Assembly: GCA_959601045.1 (NCBI GenBank)
Contig: CAUGNZ010000008.1
Coordinates: 11,732-75,731 of the forward strand
Length of the DNA: 64,000 bases
Reading direction: 5' to 3'
DNA from: an uncultured Collinsella sp.
GTDB lineage: Bacteria > Actinomycetota > Coriobacteriia > Coriobacteriales > Coriobacteriaceae
Position numbers and translations under genes: made by a program
Part shown: positions 8,050-16,178 of the stretch, piece after piece
How the letters are laid out: every line of letters begins with the position of its first letter
Numbering within the stretch: position 1 is the first letter of the stretch
Notes under the pieces: model-generated
The model's input: only the letters and a program-made list of their open reading frames with translations
Databases searched by the model: none
Told to the model about the DNA's origin: nothing

Positions 8050-10377
8050 TTAGGCGGAAACCGTGGCAGAAGCGGTGTTGGTCTCGTCCTCGTCGGTCCA
8101 TGCATGCTTGGGCATGGGACGGAAGATCTGGAAGAGCATCGCAGCCAGCAGCACGATGGCCACAACCGTCCAGATACCAAACTGCCCAAGAACAAGCAGG
8201 TTATAGAACTGGTTGATGAACAGGCCGATGACCCAAGCAAAGGCACACTCGTAGCCGATGGCAATCGCGGTCCACTTACCGGAGTTCATCTGGTTACGGA
8301 TGGTGCCGATAGCGGCAAAGCACGGAGCGCACAGCAGGTTGAAGGCACCAAAGGCGACGCAAGCGCCCATGGTCGGGAACATAGCCGCAAACGCGGTCCA
8401 CAGGCTCGGGTCGGTCTCGCCGGCGTCGGCGACAGAGAGCAGCGAGCCGGCGGTGGCGACAACGTTCTCCTTGGCAACGAGACCCGAGACGGTCAGTGCG
8501 GTGGCCTGCCAGGTGCTAAAGCCGAGCGGGGCGAAGATCCAAGCGACCAGGTTGCCGAACATGGCAAGCACGGAGTAATCCATGAACTCCTCGGGGATGC
8601 CCTCCATGGAAGGCAGGTAGCCAAAGGCGCCGTTGTAGCTACCAAAGTTGGAGAGGAACCAAACGACGACGGTGGACGCAAAGATGACCGTGCCAGCCTT
8701 CTTGATAAAGGCGAAGCAGCGCTCCCACACGTGCAGCGCCCAAGAGCGGATCGCCGGGAAGTGGTAGGCAGGAAGCTCCATAACAAACGGCGTCGGGCGG
8801 CCGGCGAAGAGCTTGGTCTTCTTGAGCATGAGGCCCGAGGCAATGACGGCAAAGACGCCCAGGAAGTAGAAGAGCGGGCTGATCCACGCAGCGGTGGTAG
8901 AAGAGTCGCCAATGATGGAACCCATAAGCAGGGCGATGATCGGCAGCTTGGCGCCGCAAGGGATGAACGTGGTGGTCATGACCGTCATGCGGCGGTCCTT
9001 CTCGTTCTCGATGGTCTTGGTAGCCATGACGCCGGGGACGCCGCAGCCCGAGGACACGAGCATGGGGATAAAGGACTTACCGGACAGGCCAAAGCGGCGG
9101 AACACGCGGTCCATGATGAAGGCGACGCGGGCCATGTAACCGCAGTCCTCCAAGAAAGACAGCATCACAAAGAGCAGGAACATCTGCGGGACGAAGCCCA
9201 TGATGGCGCCGATGCCAGCCACGATGCCGTCGCAGACCAGCGAATCGACGAGGCCACCGTCCTCGGTACCGCCCGCCACGAGAGCGTCATGCACCGCGGT
9301 GGTGATACCCGGGACATAGGGGCCGTACTGTGCCGGGTCGACCGAGTCGGCGTTGTCGCCCGCAGCCTCAACAGCTGCGTCATAGGCGTCGCGACCCTGA
9401 CCGAGCACGTACCAGCCGTCGGTGCCGAAGAGCTGGTCGTTGGTGAAGTCGGTCACCGTGCCGCCCAGGGTGGAAACGGCGATGTAGTACACGCAGAACA
9501 TGATGACCACAAAGATCGGCAGGCCCAGGATACGGTTGGTAACCACGCGGTCGATCTTCTCGGAGGTGCTCATCTTGGCCGGAGCCTTGGTCATGCACTC
9601 GTCGATAATGTGGGCAATCACGCCATAGCGCTCGCCGGTGATGATGGACTCGGCGTCGTCGTCGCAATCCTGCTCGCACTGGGCGACCAGCTGCTCGACG
9701 CGAGCGGCCTTCTCCTTGGTGAGGTTGATGAGCTTGCAGGCGTCCGCGTCGCGCTCAAACAGCTTGACAGCGTAGTAGCGACGCTTGTTGGCGGGAACGC
9801 TCGCCGGCAGGTTGTTCTCGATGTGGTCCAGAACGTCCTCGATGGAGGAATCGAACTTGTGCTCCGGCACCTGGCCCTTGGAAGCAGCAGACTTCTTGAC
9901 CTGCTCGAACAGCTCCTTGATACCCTTGTTTTTAAGGGCCGAGATCATCATGACCGGGCAACCGAGCTTCTTGGACAGCTTGTCGGTGTCGATCTTGTCG
10001 CCGTTCTTCTCCACGAGGTCGGCCATGTTGAGGGCCACGACCACGGGCAGGCCGGTCTCGATGACCTGAAGTGCCAGGTACAGATTGCGCTCAAGGTTGG
10101 TCGCGTCGACAACCTGGACGACCACATCGGGCTCGCCGCTCATGAGGTAATCGCGCGAGCACTGCTCCTCGGGGCTGTAGGGGGAAAGCGAGTAGATGCC
10201 GGGGAGGTCCGTAATCGTGACGTTCTTGTCACTCAGGAGCTTGGCTTCCTTTTTCTCAACCGTGACGCCGGGCCAGTTGCCAACGTAGCCGTTGGCGCCG
10301 GTGATCAGGTTGAAAAGCGTGGTCTTGCCGCAGTTGGGGTTACCCGCCAGCGCGACATGGATCTGAGAATCCGCCAT
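8050..10377 (-). CDS. feoB: Ferrous iron transporter FeoB
   Basis: A 775-residue GTPase-coupled Fe(II) permease of the inner membrane. The N-terminal G domain has GNPNCGKTT (P-loop, about residue 12), the switch region NWPGVTVEKKE and DLPGIYSLSPYSPEE. A helical spacer follows, then the polytopic FeoB core with two Gate repeats. FMVMLSFLEDCGYMARVAF-type segments and the SSGCGVPGVMATKT loop are typical of the family. The start has AGAAGG before ATG. It forms the feo cluster with two feoA genes upstream and a Cys-rich partner downstream. Confidence 0.96.
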   Translation of the reverse strand: MADSQIHVALAGNPNCGKTTLFNLITGANGYVGNWPGVTVEKKEAKLLSDKNVTITDLPGIYSLSPYSPEEQCSRDYLMSGEPDVVVQVVDATNLERNLYLALQVIETGLPVVVALNMADLVEKNGDKIDTDKLSKKLGCPVMMISALKNKGIKELFEQVKKSAASKGQVPEHKFDSSIEDVLDHIENNLPASVPANKRRYYAVKLFERDADACKLINLTKEKAARVEQLVAQCEQDCDDDAESIITGERYGVIAHIIDECMTKAPAKMSTSEKIDRVVTNRILGLPIFVVIMFCVYYIAVSTLGGTVTDFTNDQLFGTDGWYVLGQGRDAYDAAVEAAGDNADSVDPAQYGPYVPGITTAVHDALVAGGTEDGGLVDSLVCDGIVAGIGAIMGFVPQMFLLFVMLSFLEDCGYMARVAFIMDRVFRRFGLSGKSFIPMLVSSGCGVPGVMATKTIENEKDRRMTVMTTTFIPCGAKLPIIALLMGSIIGDSSTTAAWISPLFYFLGVFAVIASGLMLKKTKLFAGRPTPFVMELPAYHFPAIRSWALHVWERCFAFIKKAGTVIFASTVVVWFLSNFGSYNGAFGYLPSMEGIPEEFMDYSVLAMFGNLVAWIFAPLGFSTWQATALTVSGLVAKENVVATAGSLLSVADAGETDPSLWTAFAAMFPTMGACVAFGAFNLLCAPCFAAIGTIRNQMNSGKWTAIAIGYECAFAWVIGLFINQFYNLLVLGQFGIWTVVAIVLLAAMLFQIFRPMPKHAWTDEDETNTASATVSA

Positions 10378-10451
10378 TCAATCCTTCTTCCTTGTGTGCC
10401 CGCGCTGCTTTCTCCGCACGGGCTGGATAATGTGCTTCAACATTGCAAATT

Positions 10452-10474
10452 TAAGTTAGAAAAACCTAACTTTA
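10452..10474. promoter_or_regulatory. Inverted repeat before feoB, possible iron-regulator operator
   Basis: TAAGTTAG-N6-CTAACTTTA resembles the arms of DtxR/IdeR-type iron boxes (TTAGGTTAG/CTAACCTAA). It lies in the 123-bp feoA-feoB gap. No DtxR gene is in the window, so the assignment is inference. Confidence 0.5.
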
Positions 10475-10500
10475 TCTGCATAAATAGTTGCCGCGGGCCC

Positions 10501-10722
10501 TTACTGGACCTCGACGACGGCAGCCTCCTCCTTGCGGATGGAAAGCTCGTAGCCGCGCACGTTGATCTCGACCGGATCTCCGAGCGGTGCAACCTTAACG
10601 ACCTTGAACGAAGTGCCCTTGATGAGGCCCAGGTCCATAAGGTGACGGCGAAGCGCGCCCTCGCCGTGAAGCTTGACGATGGTAGAGCTCTCGCCCACCT
10701 TAACGTCACCCAACGTCTTCAT
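10501..10722 (-). CDS. feoA: FeoA-domain protein (second in cluster)
   Basis: 73 residues with the SH3-like FeoA fold pattern: an LGDVKVGE start, HLMDLGLIKGTSFKVVKVAPLGDPVEI-like strands and a C-terminal IRKEEA segment. FeoA proteins act in the cytoplasm with FeoB. AAGGGGG precedes the ATG. It lies between the other feoA and feoB on the same strand. Confidence 0.92.
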   Translation of the reverse strand: MKTLGDVKVGESSTIVKLHGEGALRRHLMDLGLIKGTSFKVVKVAPLGDPVEINVRGYELSIRKEEAAVVEVQ

Positions 10723-10759
10723 ATTCTTTTCCCCCTTTCGGTTTTTTAAATGCTGCGGA

Positions 10760-11002
10760 CTAACTGACGGTCATGATGTGCATGGCAACCTTGGAATCGA
10801 TACCAAAGCGTGCGCCCAGCACCGTGACGATGATATTGGCGCCACTCGAGCTCACCACGTGAATTTCGCTGCCCTCGACAAAGCCGAGGTCCTTGAGGTG
10901 GTGCTTCATATCCTCATTGCCCTTTACACGAGACACGCGCACGGTTTCGCCCGCTTTTACCATCGAAAGCGGCATTGCCGGCATCTGCGGTCCGCAAGAC
11001 AT
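10760..11002 (-). CDS. feoA: FeoA-domain protein (first in cluster)
   Basis: 80 residues. After a short Met/Pro-rich leader (CGPQMPAMPLSM) comes the FeoA core with GETVRVSRV, HHLKDLGFVEGSEIHVV and LGARFGIDSKVAMHIMTV. The two feoA paralogs are clearly diverged from each other. It is the first gene of the minus-strand feo cluster, with TAGGAGC before ATG and an inverted repeat about 45-95 bp upstream. Confidence 0.9.
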   Translation of the reverse strand: MSCGPQMPAMPLSMVKAGETVRVSRVKGNEDMKHHLKDLGFVEGSEIHVVSSSGANIIVTVLGARFGIDSKVAMHIMTVS

Positions 11003-11044
11003 GAGTGGCTCCTAACGTCAGTTCGTCCTCAACATCGACGCGGT

Positions 11045-11098
11045 AAAAGTTAACCACATCTATGTTCGCTTTAGTAAACTAGCACGTGGTTAACTTTT
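11045..11098. promoter_or_regulatory. Widely spaced inverted repeat upstream of feo cluster
   Basis: AAAAGTTAACCAC (11045-11057) and GTGGTTAACTTTT (11086-11098) are perfect 13-bp arms 28 bp apart. The spacing suits two dimer half-sites flanking a promoter. It may be a regulator site for feo; inferred. Confidence 0.5.
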
Positions 11099-11145
11099 TG
11101 GAAAGGGTCCCCATTTAGATTCCGAAAAAGTTTCCTATACGAAAC

Positions 11146-11181
11146 AAAAAGGCGCGGCAAAGAGCTGTCCTTTGCCGCGCC
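11146..11181 (-). terminator. Terminator of the HPr-like gene
   Basis: Arms GGCGCGGCAAAG and CTTTGCCGCGCC form a perfect 12-bp stem followed by TTTTTG on the minus strand. Confidence 0.9.
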
Positions 11182-11190
11182 CTGTCATGC

Positions 11191-11439
11191 TTAGAGCGAG
11201 AGGTTTCTGATCGACGTGACGCAGGAAGCCTCGTCTACGCCCGAAACGCGGAAGATGATGTCCTCGCCGCACTCGCCGTAGAGAGCCATGAGCCCCATTA
11301 CATCGCGGCCGTCGGTATGGCGATCGCCGATACTGACCGATACGTTGCTACGATGCTTGGCAATGATGTCGTAAAGCAGCGCAACCGGGCGGGCATGCAG
11401 TCCCAACGGATCTTTAATCGTCTTTGTAAACTCGACCAT
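11191..11439 (-). CDS. HPr-family phosphocarrier with Asp46
   Basis: 82 residues from the ATG at 11439, which has GGGAGGGG just upstream. The active-site motif GLHARPV places His exactly at position 15, the residue phosphorylated by Enzyme I in PTS HPr proteins. At the regulatory site, where Firmicute HPr has Ser46 before IMG, this protein has Asp46 (GRDVMGLM). It is a single-gene unit with its own terminator, and no Enzyme I or HPr kinase lies nearby. It could be a true PTS HPr or an HPr-like regulator. Confidence 0.9.
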   Translation of the reverse strand: MVEFTKTIKDPLGLHARPVALLYDIIAKHRSNVSVSIGDRHTDGRDVMGLMALYGECGEDIIFRVSGVDEASCVTSIRNLSL

Positions 11440-11526
11440 GTCCCCTCCCGCGGCATCGCACATTCGGCCGGCAAACCCAGCCACGTGATAGTTATTGTAG
11501 CGTTAGATGCTTGTTGAGGGCGGGAT

Positions 11527-11572
11527 GGAAACCGCATCCCACTTCGAGCGTCAACGATGGGACACAGTTTCC
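11527..11572. repeat. Short palindromic repeat (GGAAAC..TCCCA family), copy 1
   Basis: Left arm GGAAACCGCATCCCA and right arm TGGGACACAGTTTCC pair apart from G-U type changes, with a 16-bp spacer. A related copy is at 60214-60259. It lies between the HPr-like gene and the aspS terminator. Confidence 0.6.
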
Positions 11573-11612
11573 GCCACGTCCGGTCAACCTATGCCCTCGC
11601 AACGCCCGCGCA

Positions 11613-11646
11613 TAAAAAACGAGGGAAGGCACACGTCCTTCCCTCG
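11613..11646 (-). terminator. Terminator of aspS
   Basis: Arms CGAGGGAAGG and CCTTCCCTCG with a 7-base loop, followed by TTTTTTATG on the minus strand. Confidence 0.9.
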
Positions 11647-11671
11647 TTGCAAGCAATTTGTGGCCGCTCGC

Positions 11672-13459
11672 CTACATCAAGCGCAGGCTGACGTCCTTGA
11701 GCTGGGCGCCGGAAACGGCACTCGGGGCGCCCGACATGAGGTCGGAGCCGCTGGCCGTCTTGGGGAACGCCATGACGTCGCGAATGGAGTCGGAGCCGGT
11801 GAGCAGCATGCACACGCGGTCCAGGCCCAGAGCGAAACCGCCCATCGGGGGCGCACCAAACTTGAGCGCCTCCATGAGGAAGCCGAACTGAGACTCGGCG
11901 CGCTCCTCGGTAAAGCCCAGAAGCTTGAGCATGGACATCTGCATCTCGGCGTTGTGGATACGCATACCGCCGCCACCGGCCTCAAAGCCGTCCATGACAA
12001 AGTCGTAGGTGCAAGAGCCGGCTGCCAGCGGATCTGCCTCGATCTTGGCGATGTCGGTCTCGGTCGGCAGAGTAAAGGGCTGATGCTCGGCTGCATAGGC
12101 CTTGCGATCCTCGTCCCAGTGGAACAGCGGGAAGTTGACGACCCACAGGAAGTCGTGGCCCTCGCGCTTGATCTCGAGCGCGTTAGCCATGTGGGAACGC
12201 ATGCCGCCCAGGATCTCGTCGGAGAGCAGGCGCGGGCCGGCGGCGAACATCACAAGGTCGCCGGGCTCGACGTTCATGCGCTCACGCAGAGCCGCCATCT
12301 CCTCGTCCGAGAAGAACTTGACGATGGGGCTGTTGATGGAGCCATCCTCGCGGAAAGCGATCCAGGCCAGGCCTTTGGCGCCAAACGTGGAGGCCACGCC
12401 GGCGAGCTTATCGATCTTGGCACGTGCCCAGGCACCGGCGCCCTTGGCGTTGATGGCCTTGACGACAGAGCCCTCCTCGTTTGCGGCGGTCGCGAAGACC
12501 TTGAACTTGGAGTTGGCAAAGATGTCGGTCAGGTCGACCAGGTGCATGCCGTAGCGAGTATCGGGCTTGTCGGAGCCATAGGTGTCCATGGCCTCCCAGT
12601 AGTCCATGCGACGCAGCGGCGTGGGCATCTCGACACCCATGCGGCCGAAGGCGTCGGCCAGGACCTCTTCGAGCGCGCTCATAACGTCGTTCTGGTCCAC
12701 GAAGGACATCTCGATATCGACCTGGGTGAACTCGGGCTGACGGTCGGCACGCAGGTCCTCGTCGCGGAAGCACTTGGCAACCTGATAGTAGCGCTCGACG
12801 CCACCGACCATAAGCAGCTGCTTCAGGAGCTGCGGGGACTGCGGCAGGGCGTAGAAGTTGCCCGGCTGAATACGGCTGGGAACGATGAAGTCGCGAGCGC
12901 CCTCGGGCGTGGACTTAAACAGGGAGGGCGTCTCGACCTCCATGAACTCACGGTTGTGCAGCGCCTCGCGAATGGCAAAGGTAAAGTCGGAGCGCAGCTT
13001 GAGGTTGGCCATCATCTCGGGACGACGAAGGTCCAGATAGCGATAGCGCAGACGGGTGTCCTCGCTGGTCTCGATGCCGTCCTCAATCTGGAACGGCGGG
13101 GTGACGGACGTGTTGAGCACCTCGGCGTGGTCGGTCAGGACCTCGATCTCGCCGGTGGCGAGCTTGGTGTTGGTGGTCTCCTCGCCACGGGCGCGCACGA
13201 CGCCGTGAATCTTGATGGGCCACTCGGGACGCATGGTCTCGGCGATCTTAAAGGCGTCGCCGTCGGAGTGCTCGGGGTCGAAGGTAAGCTGCGTGATGCC
13301 CTCACGGTCGCGAAGGTCGCAGAAGATAAGGCCGCCGTGGTCGCGGCGACGGCTCACCCAACCGGTGAGGGTGACCTCTTCGCCCACGTTCTCGAAGCGA
13401 AGCTCGCCGCAGGTACGGGTGTGCATGGAATGCTCATCGATGGGACGGGTCTGGCTCAT
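11672..13459 (-). CDS. aspS: Aspartyl-tRNA synthetase
   Basis: 595 residues, the usual bacterial-type length with the GAD insertion. It has an N-terminal OB-fold anticodon-binding domain (VTLTGWVSRRRDHGGLIF), class II motif 2 (YYQVAKCFRDEDLRADRQPEF region) and motif 3 (GLDRVCMLLTG). It charges tRNA-Asp. AAAGGAGG eight bases before ATG supports the start. The leader (13480-13512) contains a GC-rich hairpin but I see no convincing T-box. It is a single-gene transcription unit. Confidence 0.97.
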   Translation of the reverse strand: MSQTRPIDEHSMHTRTCGELRFENVGEEVTLTGWVSRRRDHGGLIFCDLRDREGITQLTFDPEHSDGDAFKIAETMRPEWPIKIHGVVRARGEETTNTKLATGEIEVLTDHAEVLNTSVTPPFQIEDGIETSEDTRLRYRYLDLRRPEMMANLKLRSDFTFAIREALHNREFMEVETPSLFKSTPEGARDFIVPSRIQPGNFYALPQSPQLLKQLLMVGGVERYYQVAKCFRDEDLRADRQPEFTQVDIEMSFVDQNDVMSALEEVLADAFGRMGVEMPTPLRRMDYWEAMDTYGSDKPDTRYGMHLVDLTDIFANSKFKVFATAANEEGSVVKAINAKGAGAWARAKIDKLAGVASTFGAKGLAWIAFREDGSINSPIVKFFSDEEMAALRERMNVEPGDLVMFAAGPRLLSDEILGGMRSHMANALEIKREGHDFLWVVNFPLFHWDEDRKAYAAEHQPFTLPTETDIAKIEADPLAAGSCTYDFVMDGFEAGGGGMRIHNAEMQMSMLKLLGFTEERAESQFGFLMEALKFGAPPMGGFALGLDRVCMLLTGSDSIRDVMAFPKTASGSDLMSGAPSAVSGAQLKDVSLRLM

Positions 13460-13715
13460 ACCAGTGATCCTCCTTTATGGATCTGTGCCGCCCCGTGTCG
13501 TTCCGGGCGGCGTCGTACAGATTTGCCCAGCCTGCGTAAACCGCGCAGCCAGACATGGCGTTCTATCTTATCGCACTCGCGTCGATGTGCCGCGAAAAAG
13601 TGGCTCCTGCCCAAAGACTTGACGGAGACGAAACAATTGACGCGCCGCGACACCCGCCCGCGCTCGTCACGTGCGACAATATGCCCCAATAAAACAGCAC
13701 TCGGAAAGGCCCGCC

Positions 13716-14351
13716 ATGACTGCACGCCTCATCGTTATGGATATCGACTCCACGCTCATCAACCAGGAGGTCATCGACCTGTTGGGCGAAGAGGCCGGCG
13801 TGGGCGAGCAGGTGGCACAGATCACCGAACGCGCCATGCGCGGCGAGCTTGACTTTAAGCAGGCGCTCGAGGAGCGCGTGGGGCTGCTCGCCGGCCTGGG
13901 CGAGAGCGTGTTCGAGCGCACCTTTGAGCGCGTGACATTTACCCCCGGCGCGTTGGAGCTTGTGCGCTCGGCACACAGCAAGGGTTGGAAGGTCGGCGTC
14001 GTGAGTGGCGGCTTTCACGAAGTCGCCGATAAGATCGTGGCCGCCGCGGCCATCGACTTTTGCCTGGCCAATCGTCTGGAGGTCGTGGACGGCAAGCTCA
14101 CCGGTAAGTTGGCTGCCGACATTGTGACCAAGGAGTCCAAGCTCATCCAGCTGCTGGACTGGGCAGTTGAGTGCGGCGTCGATATGGCCCACACCGTCGC
14201 GATCGGCGACGGTGCCAACGACATCCCCATGATTCAGGCCGCGGGCACGGGCATCGCGTTTTGTGCCAAGCCCAAGACGCGCGAGGCCGCCCCGTTTGCC
14301 ATCGACGAGCGCAATCTGATGCTCGCCATGGACATCATCCTGCGCGACTAG
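13716..14351 (+). CDS. serB: Phosphoserine phosphatase (HAD family)
   Basis: 211 residues from the ATG at 13716, with GGAAAGG upstream. HAD motifs are clear: DIDSTL (motif I), SGG (motif II, in VGVVSGGFHEVADKI) and GDGANDIPM (motif IV). The acidic E(V/I)IDLLGEEAG start and the GELDFKQAL cap region are typical of SerB, which dephosphorylates L-phosphoserine as the last step of serine synthesis. It is close to the lar genes on the same strand but separated by 114 bp. Confidence 0.92.
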   Translation: MTARLIVMDIDSTLINQEVIDLLGEEAGVGEQVAQITERAMRGELDFKQALEERVGLLAGLGESVFERTFERVTFTPGALELVRSAHSKGWKVGVVSGGFHEVADKIVAAAAIDFCLANRLEVVDGKLTGKLAADIVTKESKLIQLLDWAVECGVDMAHTVAIGDGANDIPMIQAAGTGIAFCAKPKTREAAPFAIDERNLMLAMDIILRD

Positions 14352-14387
14352 CCAATCCGTCTAGCAATTGAATCAGTCTGTCCTATA

Positions 14388-14421
14388 GTTTCCGAACAAT
14401 TCTGTCTTAGTGTTCGGAAAC
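14388..14421. promoter_or_regulatory. Perfect 11-bp inverted repeat between serB and larB
   Basis: GTTTCCGAACA and TGTTCGGAAAC are separated by 12 bp and centred about 60 bp upstream of the larB start. There is no T-tract, so an operator (perhaps for the TetR at 16179) is more likely than a terminator. Inferred. Confidence 0.5.
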
Positions 14422-14465
14422 ATACCCTTTGAGTGCTAAACTTTGCGCCGTCGAAGGGAACATAT

Positions 14466-15248
14466 ATGGATAAGCGAGATCTAGAGCAGCTGCTGAGCGA
14501 TGTTGCCGGCGGAGCAGTCACCCCTGCCGACGCCCTCACGCGCATCCAGACGGCTCCGACCGCCGATTTGGGCTTTGCGCAGCTAGACCTTTCGCGCGGG
14601 GTGCGCCAGGGAGCCGGCGAAGTTGCCTACGGCGCCGGTAAAACCGCCGAGCAAATTGCCGCCATTATCAAAGCATTACTCGATGCCGGCCAGGAGCGCA
14701 TCCTGGTCACGCGCCTGGACGACGAAAAGGCAGCCCGCACCTCGGAGCTCCTCGGCAACGGCATCGACCTGGGATATGTCCCGGACGCCCAGCTCGCCCT
14801 CGTGGGTGGCAAGCCCTCCCCCAACGGCAACGGACGCATCGTCGTCGCCTGCGCCGGCACGAGCGACCTGCCCGTTGCCGAGGAAGCCGCGTTGACGGCC
14901 GAGTTCTACGGCAACGAGGTCGATCGCCTCTACGACGTGGGTGTCGCCGGCCTGCACCGTCTGCTCGCGCATGCTGAGGAACTTGCCCAGGCGCAGGTGG
15001 TCATCGCCATCGCCGGCATGGAGGGCGCCCTGGCGAGCGTCATCGGAGGCCTTGTGAGCTGTCCGGTCATCGCCGTCCCCACCAGCGTGGGCTATGGCGC
15101 GAACTTTGGCGGCATGGCCGCACTGCTCGCCATGCTCAACTCCTGCGCCAGCGGCGTTTCGGTCGTCAATATCGACAACGGCTTTGGCGCCGCCTATCAG
15201 GCAAGTCTTATCAATCATCTGAGCGCCGGCACGTCCTGCGCCCGCTAA
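14466..15248 (+). CDS. larB: Nickel-pincer cofactor synthesis protein LarB
   Basis: 260 residues from ATG at 14466 (GAAGGGA upstream). LarB carboxylates and hydrolyses nicotinic acid adenine dinucleotide to pyridinium-3,5-biscarboxylic acid mononucleotide, the first step of the nickel-pincer cofactor of lactate racemase. The C-terminal half resembles AIR carboxylase (PurE): GTSDLPVAEEA, then GMEGALASVIGGLV and VPTSVGYGANFGG. It is followed 10 bp later by larC. larE, needed for sulfur insertion, is not in the window. Confidence 0.93.
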   Translation: MDKRDLEQLLSDVAGGAVTPADALTRIQTAPTADLGFAQLDLSRGVRQGAGEVAYGAGKTAEQIAAIIKALLDAGQERILVTRLDDEKAARTSELLGNGIDLGYVPDAQLALVGGKPSPNGNGRIVVACAGTSDLPVAEEAALTAEFYGNEVDRLYDVGVAGLHRLLAHAEELAQAQVVIAIAGMEGALASVIGGLVSCPVIAVPTSVGYGANFGGMAALLAMLNSCASGVSVVNIDNGFGAAYQASLINHLSAGTSCAR

Positions 15249-15258
15249 GGAGCATTTC

Positions 15259-16176
15259 ATGTCCAACCATCAGCACACGCTTATCATCGACGGCACCTCG
15301 GGCATCAGCGGCGACATGACCGTCGCGGCCCTGCTCGACCTGGGCGCCAGCGAGGAGCATCTGCGCGACCAGCTCGCCACGCTGCCGGTCGGCGGCTTTG
15401 AGATTGCCGTTACACGCGTAAACAAGCATGGCATCGACGCCTGCGACTTTGATGTTCAGCTGGCTGAGGAGCTCGAGAACCACGACCACGACATGGTCTG
15501 GCTCTACGGCAACGAAGCGGGCACCGAGCACACACATGAGCATGAGCACTACCATCATGATCATGGCGAGCACGAACACGAGCACTGCCACGAGCATGAC
15601 CATGAGGCCCACGGTCATGGCCACGAGGGTCACCATCACGCCCACCACCATCACCACCGTTCTTTGGCGGATGTCACCGCCATCATCGATGACTCGCAGC
15701 TAAGCGATGGCGCCAAGCGTCGCGCGCTCGCCATCTTTACCGCGCTCGCCGCCGCCGAGGCCAAGGCCCACGGCAAAACGACCGAGACCGTCATGTTCCA
15801 CGAGGTGGGCGCCATCGACTCCATCGTCGACGTCTGCTCTGTCGCCATCTGCCTCGATGACCTAGGTATTGAGGAAATCGTGGTCGAGTCGCTCTCCGAG
15901 GGTCACGGCACCATCCGCTGTGCCCACGGCCTTATGCCCATTCCTGTCCCCGCTGTCGTCAACCTGTGCCAAGCGGGCAATATCGCCCTCACGCCCGCGC
16001 CGGTCGCCGGTGAGCTCGTGACGCCCACGGGCGCCGCCATCGTCGCCGCACTGCGCACGTCCGAGCACCTGCCGGCCCGCTACCGCATCGAGGCCGTCGG
16101 CTACGGCGCCGGTAAGCGCCCCTACGAGGGTTGCTCCGGTACGCTCCGCTGCCTGCTCGTTCACACGGACGCATAG
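15259..16176 (+). CDS. larC: Nickel-insertion protein LarC, N-terminal (LarC1) part only
   Basis: 305 residues opening LIIDGTSGISGDMTVAALLDLG, with the family motifs FHEVGAIDSIVDV and MPIPVPAV. A His-rich tract at residues 91-133 contains 24 His in 43 residues and presumably binds nickel. LarC inserts Ni(II) into the pincer cofactor using CTP. Known LarC proteins are about 400 residues. Here the gene ends right after the LarC1 module (GTLRCLLVHTDA), where Lactiplantibacillus plantarum continues into LarC2 through a frameshift. No LarC2-like sequence follows in any frame, because the TetR gene starts 2 bp later. Confidence 0.9.
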   Translation: MSNHQHTLIIDGTSGISGDMTVAALLDLGASEEHLRDQLATLPVGGFEIAVTRVNKHGIDACDFDVQLAEELENHDHDMVWLYGNEAGTEHTHEHEHYHHDHGEHEHEHCHEHDHEAHGHGHEGHHHAHHHHHRSLADVTAIIDDSQLSDGAKRRALAIFTALAAAEAKAHGKTTETVMFHEVGAIDSIVDVCSVAICLDDLGIEEIVVESLSEGHGTIRCAHGLMPIPVPAVVNLCQAGNIALTPAPVAGELVTPTGAAIVAALRTSEHLPARYRIEAVGYGAGKRPYEGCSGTLRCLLVHTDA

Positions 16177-16178
16177 CC

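Noticed and set aside
7999..10749. Plus-strand open frame of over 900 codons opposite feoB
   Set aside because: It mirrors the well-supported feoB and feoA genes; long antisense frames are expected at this GC content and it has no recognisable domain.
13461..13560. Possible T-box leader before aspS
   Set aside because: A GC-rich hairpin exists but I could not find the conserved T-box bulge or a terminator/antiterminator pair.
11507..13852. Plus-strand open frame of about 780 codons opposite aspS
   Set aside because: Antisense shadow of a clear aspartyl-tRNA synthetase gene; the translation is low-complexity.
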